18,878 nucleotides of DNA from Lysobacterales bacterium (GTDB lineage: Bacteria > Pseudomonadota > Gammaproteobacteria > Xanthomonadales > Xanthomonadaceae): assembly GCA_016718605.1 (NCBI GenBank), contig JADKCY010000044.1, forward strand, positions 1-18,878, in the 5' to 3' direction. The position numbers and the translations under genes are program-made. Below the pieces are notes generated by a model, which was not told where the DNA came from, ran no database searches, and saw only the letters and a program-made list of their open reading frames with translations. Position 1 is the stretch's first letter; every line of letters starts with the position of its first letter. This document shows, in pieces, positions 13,713 to 18,878 of this stretch.

Positions 13713-13763
13713 TCAGTTGCCTTTCACAGTCTTGTTGCATCCACCACGTATCATCTTCGTCAT
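13713..13763 (-). CDS. 16-codon ORF before the ATPase gene
   Basis: ATG at 13763 overlaps the previous stop (ATGA) and the frame reads MTKMIRGGCNKTVKGN. Its TGA lies within the AAGGAG of the ATPase gene. An acidic alternative frame starts at ATG 13779 (MAPQEHDEDDTWWMQQ) and runs open into the ATPase gene. Only one of them, if either, is real. Confidence 0.25.
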   Translation of the reverse strand: MTKMIRGGCNKTVKGN

Positions 13764-13989
13764 GTTCTTGCGGGGCCATTAGCGTTCTCCCGCTGCCAGC
13801 GCAAGAAGCGCACCAGTCGGGCACTCCACTTGCGGGCAAAGTAAATGTCGTCGCTGCGGGCACTGCGCCAGTTGGGACGCGGCAGGCGACGGTTGCGACG
13901 CGCGGGCGCGATTCCAGGTAGTGGCACACCGCGTCAGCGATGCCGAACACCATCACCGCGATGACCAGCAGCCAAAGCCAGCCGATCAC
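13760..13989 (-). CDS. Single-span membrane protein with one missing base
   Basis: GTG at 13989 (GTGA overlap). The N-terminus is a membrane helix or uncleaved signal (IGWLWLLVIAVMVFGIADAV), followed by HYLESRPRVATVACRVPTGAVP. Near 13855 the frame breaks; adding one C gives PRSDDIYFARKWSARL, FLRWQRENANGP and a stop at 13760-13762. The protein is then 76 residues, with a small hydrophobic anchor and a basic cytoplasmic domain. Family unknown. Confidence 0.55.
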
Positions 13990-14231
13990 GAGCGCACCGC
14001 CTTTTCCGTTAGGTCCGCCGCAATCTGACGAATGCGGTCCGCTTTCAGGCTGCGGATCGACTCAGCAACGGCCGCAGCAACCTTAGCCTCTACTGTTTTG
14101 CGCGCTTCCTTGAATTGCGCTCGAACCAAGTTACGGACTTTCGACTCGATCTCCTCGCGGATGATTTCGGCCACTTTCGTGTTCATGTCGTAATCGGCCG
14201 TCATGTCCTCGAGGTCAACGATGAGTTTCAC
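13986..14231 (-). CDS. Helical hypothetical protein (81 aa)
   Basis: GTG at 14231, GTGA overlaps at both ends, no break. A short beta start (KLIVDLEDMTADYDM) is followed by a long charged helix (AEIIREEIESKVRNLVRAQF, EARKTVEAKVAAAVAESI) with coiled-coil character and a basic end. It resembles small DNA-associated or scaffold proteins, but no family is recognised. Confidence 0.58.
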   Translation of the reverse strand: MKLIVDLEDMTADYDMNTKVAEIIREEIESKVRNLVRAQFKEARKTVEAKVAAAVAESIRSLKADRIRQIAADLTEKAVRS

Positions 14232-14509
14232 GAGCGCACCCCTTCCTGCATCCGCTCGATCATCTCGGACAGCTTCGCGTCGAGCGTGCCGATATAGGCA
14301 TCGGTCTCGTTGCGCTCGCGACTTGCCCGGCGCTCTGCGTTGCGCTTGTCGCGCAGCGTGATGATTTCGCGCTTCGGCAGTGCGTCCAGTGTCGCGACCT
14401 TGTTGCCAGCCGGATCGGCCAGCAGATCCGCCAGCGGTACGTCATGCTCCATGTCCGCATGGGCGCGCAGGTAGGTATTGGGGTCGCTGTTGCTGATGAC
14501 GGCGCTCAT
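14228..14509 (-). CDS. Hypothetical protein (93 aa), charged C-terminal helix
   Basis: ATG at 14509 overlaps the previous stop by 4 bp; the open frame extends upstream, but the overlap sets this start. The N-terminal third is polar (MSAVISNSDPNTYLRAHADM) with an acidic Leu-rich stretch (DVPLADLLADPAG). From about residue 45 the protein is highly charged and helical (REIITLRDKRNAERRASRER, AKLSEMIERMQEG). It is a possible coiled-coil or nucleic-acid-associated protein. Confidence 0.55.
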   Translation of the reverse strand: MSAVISNSDPNTYLRAHADMEHDVPLADLLADPAGNKVATLDALPKREIITLRDKRNAERRASRERNETDAYIGTLDAKLSEMIERMQEGVRS

Positions 14510-14786
14510 GACTGCATCACCGCGTTCTGCAATTCGCAGTCGAGGTTTAACCGCTGTTCCAACGGCATCACAGCCGTCGATCCCGCCAATGTGCGCGGTG
14601 ACCGCGGCATGCTCGGCTTGGGCCGGCTGCATTGTGATGGCCGGCGTGTCCCAGCCGACGAGGTTGTAAGTGACATCGACCAGCACGCCGTCAATGTCGA
14701 TCTGCGTCGCGTGACGGCCGATTTTTGGCGGCTTTGCTCCGGGCGGCTGCGTTACATCACGCTTGAAATCGTCGAGGTCCGTACAT
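14506..14786 (-). CDS. Beta-rich hypothetical protein with two extra bases
   Basis: ATG at 14786 has GGAGGG 8 bases upstream and shares a base with the previous stop (TGATG). Removing one base just after the start gives MYDLDDFKRDVTQPPG and then IDIDGVLVDVTYNLVGWDTP. A second extra base near 14550-14570 connects to LEQRLNLDCELQNAVMQS and the stop at 14506-14508. The repaired protein has 92 residues. The middle resembles small phage proteins that begin with a short beta hairpin; no function is known. Confidence 0.45.
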
Positions 14787-14949
14787 CACGAAAGCCCTCC
14801 GACTACAAACAAAATCATAAGCAATCTGAGATTCTTGAGACCTGTTGCCGCGATAATCGGCACCAGCAATACGGGTTAGCGCGGGCTGTAGGCGTCACGC
14901 TCGGCACGCAGATGGGAACATGGCGCGCCACCAACTCCCTGTGAGACAT
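14786..14949 (-). CDS. Unresolved small gene, possibly a membrane peptide
   Basis: The region upstream of the 14786 start is probably coding, but its frame is unclear. One frame ends LLVPIIAATGLKNLRLLM then ILFVVGGLS with TGA at 14786-14788, overlapping the next start, which would make a hydrophobic C-terminal segment. A second frame opens at ATG 14949 and gives 44 residues to TGA 14815-14817. A third gives a hydrophilic reading (GADYRGNRSQESQIAYDF). The coupling favours the hydrophobic frame, joined to the 14949 start by a one-base repair. Confidence 0.3.
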
Positions 14950-14976
14950 CAAATTGGATATCCTGAACGTCTCCGT

Positions 14977-15263
14977 TTAAATCGTGGACCGTTGCGGGTG
15001 CTGTTCACTGCCATCCGCTGCGCGGATTGCTGCCAGGCCAGCGATAGGCGCGACCGGCGAAGCATCCTCGTAGTCGCAGTCGGCGATGTCCTGCAAAGCG
15101 GGCTTGATGACTAACGCCTGTAGTGGGCGGCAACGTGTTTGCTGGCGCAAGATCGAAGCAACCATCCGCGCTTGTGCCTCCGGCGGCTCGCGCCGCCTGG
15201 AGATCGGTGCGGCTCCACCTGGCTGAGAAGATCAATTCCGGCGGATTCTTCGTTAATCGTCAT
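14977..15263 (-). CDS. First gene of the minus-strand operon, hypothetical, one missing base
   Basis: ATG at 15263 is preceded by a strong GGAGGGGG. The first frame reads MTINEESAGIDLLSQVEP. After a break near 15195-15230 the second reads AQARMVASILRQQTRCRPLQ, then ADCDYEDASPVAPIAGLAA to TAA at 14977-14979. One added base gives a 95-residue protein. It has no recognised domain; the middle is an amphipathic helix and the end polar. Being promoter-proximal and divergent from the HTH gene at 15429, it could be an early regulator, but no DNA-binding motif is visible. Confidence 0.45.
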
Positions 15264-15428
15264 CTGTCTACCCCCTCCAAGCCCGTTACCTAAGTGAGCG
15301 ACAGGCGTACCTTTGCGCTGAGAAATTGCGCGCCGTCAACTGCCTTCAATGTTCCACGGAACGACCACCAGATGAACAGCGCGGAACCTGTTGCGCAATG
15401 GCTCATCACTCTGCCATAAGATCGCGGG
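15264..15428. promoter_or_regulatory. Divergent early promoter/operator region (candidate)
   Basis: This 165-bp gap separates the leftward operon from the rightward HTH gene, so promoters for both should lie here. I see the dyad GTTCCACGGAAC (5-base arms around AC, 15351-15362) and the palindrome TTGCGCAA (15390-15397), with a second ATTGCGC near 15325. CATAAG near 15416 could be a rightward -10, with TTGCGC 18 bases upstream as a weak -35. No strong sigma70 match is visible in the leftward direction. The assignment rests mainly on gene layout. Confidence 0.4.
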
Positions 15429-15625
15429 ATGTCACCTCTGCTGAAATTTGATGCGGGACTTACGCCGCTGACATTCAAAGCCGAAAGACACCCATTGTCA
15501 AGATCGCCGCTGAGCCTGGCGTCACGGTTTCGTGGTTCCTGAAATACCGCAACGGCACGAGCATTAAAACCCGACACTGCGCAACCTTTGTCGCGCTGTG
15601 GGAATACGCGAACTGGATAGCGTGA
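15429..15625 (+). CDS. Small HTH regulator (Cro-like), one missing base
   Basis: ATG at 15429. After one C is added at CCC 15491-15493, the protein has 65 residues: MSPLLKFDAGLTPLTF, then PIVKIAAEPGVTVSWFLKYRNG, an HTH with the turn at EPGVTVSW, then ALWEYANW near the end. The shape resembles single-domain phage regulators of the Cro type. It is the first gene rightward of the divergent region, on the strand of the replication genes, fitting an early repressor or activator. No CI-type partner with a dimerisation domain is seen. Confidence 0.55.
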
Positions 15626-15733
15626 CCCGCGTCACGGACATTGCAAGCGCCCCATCCGCTCCAACTGGGCGACCTGAAGACGGAACTGGCGTGGCTGCAG
15701 CAATTGCTGGCATTGCCGATGCATGAGGACTAG
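15622..15733 (+). CDS. Small hypothetical protein with one extra base
   Basis: GTG at 15622 overlaps the HTH gene stop (GTGA). The first frame reads VTRVTDIASA; removing one C from the CCCC at 15650-15653 gives HPLQLGDLKTELAWLQQLLA and LPMHED, ending at TAG 15731-15733. The result is a 36-residue, mostly helical peptide. Clean ends on both sides support it. The function is unknown. Confidence 0.4.
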
Positions 15734-15738
15734 CGCAG

Positions 15739-15805
15739 ATGCCGCTAGCGGACTTCGAGATCGTAGAGAAGCGCATTGCGCTGATTGAGGAATACGGATG
15801 CGCGT
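15739..15805 (+). CDS. Short helical ORF before the methyltransferase
   Basis: ATG at 15739 opens MPLADFEIVEKRIALIEEY. Removing one G near 15796 gives a stop (TGA, 15803-15805) just inside the methyltransferase start at 15798, an 8-bp overlap of the type used elsewhere. In the raw sequence it reads on to TAA near 15900 in frame with a fragment of the methyltransferase. It is a 21-residue peptide if repaired. Confidence 0.3.
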
Positions 15806-16630
15806 TGAGAAGATTGGCGATGCCACGCTGGTATGGGGACCGCCGCGAGATTCTGCCTACGCTGTCCGGCGTCGATTGCACCGCACCAGCCCTCCGCCCA
15901 TAATCAGATGGAGCGCATCGCCAATCGCGCCCCGAGCGGGCTGTGGGCCGACAAAAGCGGCGGCTTGGGTTTCGTGAACTCCTGGAAAGAAAAGGGCTAC
16001 ACGGACGCCATGGGCGAGCCTGAGTACCAGCAAGAGCAGAATGCCCTCTTTGCCGCGCTGGCGAATGCCAGCAACCCCACGGCTTCGCTTTTCTACAACC
16101 ATCAAATCCGCTGGCGGGATGGCGTGGCGTTGCATCCTATCGACTGGTTTAAGCCAACCGGCTGGCAGCTGCGCACGGAAATCGTCTGGGATCGCGGCGG
16201 CGGAATGTGATGTTCAATGCCCGGATGTTCTGCCGTTTTGACGAACGTGTATGTCTTGCTGTTTGTGCGCGGCGACAAATGGAAATGGAACCAAGATAGT
16301 GTCGGGCTCGGCACCGTCTGGCGAATAGCCAAAGAGCAAAACAAAGAGCACCCGGTCGCGTTCCCCGAGGAACTGCCGCACCGTTGCATCTTTGCCACGA
16401 CCGACCCCGGCGATTTGGTTTTGGACCCCTACATGGGCGGCGGCACAACGGGTGCTGCGGCGGTTAAAAGCGGTCGCCGGGTCGTTGGAATTGAGCCGCG
16501 ACCCGCGACGGTCCTGACTGCGCTCCAGCGCAATCAGCTGGCGTTCTTAAGCAGCCCGACATGTTCATCGAAAGCCTGCGCGCGGTGCGCGCCGAGCGGC
16601 CGGGCCGACACCTGGGACACTGCTGCGTAG
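15798..16630 (+). pseudogene. DNA methyltransferase (N4/N6 class), many frame breaks
   Basis: The order of pieces is that of a beta-class DNA methyltransferase of about 275 residues. MRVEKIGDATL and GDRREILPTLSGVD form the N-terminus. TSPP (about 15884-15895) is the catalytic SPPY-type motif, its last residue damaged. NQMERIANRAPSGLWADK, FYNHQIRWRDGVALHPIDWF and TEIVWDRGGG form the central domain. TNVYVLLFVRGDKWKWN and VFPEELPHRC-like sequence follow, and LVLDPYMGGGTTGAA with GRRVVGIE (16411-16494) is the SAM-binding motif I. Breaks fall near 15829, 15870-15900, 16205-16250 and after 16494. The family transfers a methyl group to adenine N6 or cytosine N4 in a specific site. The recognition sequence cannot be read. 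Confidence 0.7.
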
Positions 16631-16636
16631 ATAGCC

Positions 16637-17129
16637 ATGGAGACACAAGATGTGGGTCATCTCGGCGCCGCCGCCAACCGGATAAGCATGCTAGCCATGA
16701 CGATGAGCGCCGAATCTGGAGTGCGCTTGGGCGTTATGTGTTTGCGCCAGCCTTGGCTTTATGCGCCCGGTTCACTTGCTGCGCTCTGTCGGGCGATGGT
16801 CCCAGTAGCTGGACAAATTGGATCGTTGTTTCACGTACCGCCGCACAACATCGTTAGCACGTTGCCGGGCAGCTATGTTTCCTGGCCCCGGCTGGAACGA
16901 TAAACAGCGTACGGCGGCAAGCCGACGCTGTTGATGGATTCGTTGGTTTCGACTACTCGCGACGAGGTGACCTTTGTACTGACACCCACATGGGTGCGGG
17001 GGACCACTGGCGTTGCTTGCGCCCGGCTTGGCGTCGGTTTATCGGCTGCGAGATTGACGGCGAAGCCTTCGGCCTTTTCTTTGCGAACGCATCCACGCTG
17101 CATATGCTCGTGGACGGTTGTTCGCATGA
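16637..17129 (+). pseudogene. Second DNA-methyltransferase-like gene, badly broken
   Basis: Only the 3' half is readable. LFHVPPHNI (about 16826-16854), GWNDKQRTA (about 16890-16916), KPTLLMDSLVSTTR (about 16921-16962), a damaged DPHMGAG, GTTGVACARLG (about 17001-17033), RRFIGCEIDGEAF and finally CERIHAAYARGRLFA in a third frame, stopping at TGA 17127-17129. These are motif I and the usual C-terminus of a phage DNA methyltransferase. The 5' 180 bases contain ATG at 16637 and a hydrophobic-looking stretch (RYVFAPALALCARF) in another frame, with no clear catalytic motif. The stop overlaps the next ATG (ATGA). Confidence 0.55.
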
Positions 17130-17332
17130 CGATTTATGACCGAACGCCGATGCGGCGATGCCGAATGGCAGGAATGGCTTAAACGCGGGCAACAGCCGTT
17201 GACGATCCGCTGCTGCGTTATCCGCGAGCCGTCACTGCTGCTGCTGAAATGGGTGGCGAGCGTTTTCGCGAATCCCACGCGCCCGAAATGGCTGCTGCGG
17301 GACATCCTCGGAAGAAAACGTCATGGCCCTGA
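17126..17332 (+). CDS. Small hypothetical protein upstream of the RepA-like gene
   Basis: ATG at 17126 overlaps the methyltransferase stop. Across two compensating indels the sequence reads MTIYDRTP, AEWQEWLKRGQQPL, then DDPLLRYPRAVTAAAEMGGE and GHPRKKTSWP, with TGA at 17330-17332. The repaired length is 68 residues. It is helical and charged, with a basic end. The stop overlaps the ATG at 17332 (TGATG). It could alternatively be the N-terminal part of the RepA-like protein, split by an indel. Confidence 0.45.
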
Positions 17333-18429
17333 TGGCGCCCACGCGGCACCTACAAATCATTCATTGCGTTGCATTAAATGCTTGTCGCGCCCGCTACTCC
17401 CCTGTCGTCATCGTGAGCGCCGAGGGTGCAGGCATCGACCGGCGCATCTCGCGCATGGCTGATGAAACACTCACTGGACACAGACCCCACGTCGACGCCT
17501 AAAATTACCATTCTTGAGCGGTGTGAACTTCAATGATGCAGCCTTGACCGATGCACTGGCCGAGCTATCGAGATCCTCGGCATCAATCCCAATTAAGGTT
17601 GTCATTGACACGCCCAGCAAGAACTCAGGCGGGCCAGATGAAAACAGCAACAAGCGGAGCTGAAAGCGTTTATCGGCAACATCGACAACAAAGGTACGCC
17701 GCAGCTTACCGCTGTGCTCATCTGTCACCACACCGGGCATTGAAGAAGCGGCAGGCATCCATGGAGTTTCCGCACTGGCTTTCGATACCGACGCCGCCTA
17801 CATCATCAAGCGCGAGCCGACTACCCGAATCGTCACCGTCAGCCGCGAGCGGGTCTGAAGACAGCGGCGACTTTACCCGCTGACTCCATCGCGCCGAAAT
17901 CATCGATCCTCGCGACCGGGACGAATTGGATCAGCCCTAGACCTCGATTGTGCTGGTGCCCGCTGACCCGGAAATGGTCGCAAGCGAGCCGAATGGCAAT
18001 CACGTGGCGGGCGCTCGTGCTGAATCACGTTGCGAATCCCAAGCGGTTGGCGTCAGATGGCGCAGAACCGATCGCGACATCGGGCGACTCGCAAAGATTG
18101 GACGCGACGGTGGATGCCAGAGCCACAGCCCGCGACGCTGCGGCCAGCCTCACCGGCTTTTACCTAGTAGCCACTGTCGGCGGATACCCGCCTCAAACGA
18201 GCAAGAGATAACCGTGACTTTACATAATTTGGGTGAAATGGGTTTGGGGGAAACCGATCTTTTCGGTCATCCGCTCCTGCTTCACCCGCACCACCCAGCG
18301 AGAAGCGAGCAGAATCGGCGCTGCTTGTACCTCTATTGGTGAATGGGTGAAATGGTGACCATTCGAGTGATAGTGGGTGAAATGGGTGAGAGCCCCATAG
18401 GACTCACCAATTCACCCACGCCCACCTAA
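17332..18429 (+). pseudogene. RepA-like AAA helicase, frame-broken, apparently short at the N-terminus
   Basis: Pieces in order: RGTYKSFIALH (17342-17374), a Walker A-like P-loop; PVVIVSAEGAGIDRRIS (from 17401); ITILERCVNFNDAAL; a Walker B-like KVVIDT (17594-17611) followed by GGPDENSN; AELKAFIGNIDNKGTPQLT; LICHHTGH (about 17717-17740), the motif after Walker B in this family; AFDTDAAYIIKREPTTRIV; and SIVLVPADPEMV. The end carries GEMG-type repeats up to a TAA at 18427-18429. This matches hexameric RepA/AAA_25-type helicases that open phage and plasmid origins. At least six indels are needed to read it. The P-loop lies only a few codons after the ATG, whereas the family usually has tens of residues before it. 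Confidence 0.65.
18231..18419 (+). repeat. GGGTGAA iteron-like repeats with a long hairpin
   Basis: GGGTGAA occurs at 18231-18237, 18345-18351 and 18375-18381. Close variants lie at 18338-18343 (GGTGAA), 18354-18359 (GGTGAC) and 18384-18390 (GGGTGAG). Inverted copies TTCACCC lie at 18281-18287 and 18411-18417, with CTCACC at 18403-18408. The stretch 18373-18419 forms a hairpin: GTGGGTGAA pairs with TTCACCCAC and GGTGAG with CTCACC, around the loop AGCCCCATAGGA. Located at the 3' end of the RepA-like helicase gene, it could be the replication origin; the same DNA also encodes GEMG-rich peptide. Confidence 0.55.
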
Positions 18430-18455
18430 GCACGTGGGAGGCAGATACAGAGCTC

Positions 18456-18644
18456 ATGGTAAAACAACCATCGCCTGAATTGTCTCAAATCTGATTCAAT
18501 CACAGGTGGAACAATCGGACGAAGCTCCCGACCTTCGCCCGCCAACTGCGCAGCACACGCTTCGCTGACTGCTGGCTGACCCACCACGCCACGGATGGCG
18601 GGGTGCCGTGGGCTGGTTGCTGTACTGGTGGGCGGTGATGCGGC
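18456..18644 (+). pseudogene. Unidentified reading frame with an internal stop
   Basis: ATG at 18456, preceded by GGGAGG at about 18436-18441. The frame reads MVKQPSPELSQI, meets TGA at 18492-18494, and continues FNHRWNNRTKLPTFARQLR, FADCWLTHHATDGG to TGA 18642-18644. The second part looks like protein (basic and aromatic), but I do not recognise it. Other frames are open over parts of the same region, so more indels are likely. Confidence 0.3.
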
Positions 18645-18718
18645 GCGGTGAGCAAGACAACCCCATTAGCGCGACCGCGATGCGATGCATCACGAGTGGG
18701 ATCGTTCACGCCGACCCG

Positions 18719-18878
18719 ATGCCGCACCAGATACCCGGCAACCCCGAGCGGCGACGCCGGATATGATGCGATCCACGACTGCGACTGGATCGTGCACCGC
18801 TGCAACCACCCCGCAGACTTTCGGGATGGAGTAAGGCGCTATGACGCACGTCGCCCAGCGGCAGATAAGCCTGCACGC
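18719..18878 (+). CDS. Partial unidentified gene at the window edge
   Basis: MPHQIPGNPERRR starts at ATG 18719. After a frame change near 18760 the reading YDAIHDCDWIVHRCNHPADF and DGVRRYDARRPAADKP continues to the window end. The Cys/His/Trp pattern (HDCDWIVHRCNH) might bind metal. The start could lie further upstream and the end is outside the window. No family is recognised. Confidence 0.3.

Noticed and set aside
13468..13989. A 173-residue minus-strand frame covering the membrane protein and the Walker A region of the ATPase
   Set aside because: Its second half lies antiframe to a clear P-loop ATPase, and a one-base repair gives a natural end at 13760.
15290..15577. 95-residue minus-strand frame
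   Set aside because: It lies opposite the HTH gene and the divergent control region and has no recognisable features; the plus-strand HTH reading is better.
1..18878. tRNA, rRNA, CRISPR array, insertion sequence or integrase
   Set aside because: No cloverleaf, regular spacer-repeat array, transposase motif or tyrosine/serine recombinase motif was found by eye on either strand.

Overview
The window is a piece of a GC-rich tailed-phage (or prophage) genome. The tail spike, the P22-like internal virion protein, the two-spanin lysis cassette and the many tiny overlapping ORFs suggest a podovirus-type phage of a Gram-negative, GC-rich host (Burkholderia/Xanthomonas-like Pseudomonadota). The host is inferred from style and from the Rz/Rz1 pair, not proven.

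Layout. (1) Positions 1-7139, plus strand: the late block. It holds the end of the structural genes (a hypothetical protein, then a Gly/Ala-rich internal virion or DNA-transfer protein), a terminator, a beta-helix tail spike, then a tightly packed lysis region: coiled-coil membrane protein, T4-type lysozyme, three small membrane ORFs including a holin candidate, an HExxH metallopeptidase, an HTH-metallophosphoesterase, a DUF6378-like protein, and nested Rz/Rz1 spanins. (2) Positions 7140-7255: a convergent junction with two inverted repeats. (3) Positions 15263 down to 7256, minus strand: about 25 small genes, almost all joined by 1-8 bp start/stop overlaps. Recognisable ones are a RecA-like (Sak4-type) ATPase, SSB, a collapsed DNA methyltransferase, a PPC-motif cytosine-methyltransferase-like protein, a DUF551-like protein, a Tat-signal protein and an XRE regulator. 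(4) Positions 15264-15428: a divergent intergenic region. (5) Positions 15429-18878, plus strand: a small HTH regulator, two more DNA methyltransferases, a RepA-like AAA helicase with an iteron-like repeat block at its 3' end, and unresolved fragments.

The most important caution is that many reading frames are broken by single-base indels, often in short homopolymers. The stretch 2173-8107 is clean, the minus-strand operon carries roughly one indel per few hundred bases, and the right end carries many. Removing or adding one base usually restores a gene whose start and stop then overlap its neighbours perfectly, so most breaks look like sequencing or assembly errors rather than decay. Coordinates of broken genes below follow these start/stop overlaps.

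Functionally the window combines replication/recombination (RepA-like helicase, Sak4-like ATPase plus SSB), DNA modification (four methyltransferase-like loci), host recognition (tail spike) and lysis. I see no tRNA, rRNA, CRISPR array, insertion sequence or integrase.
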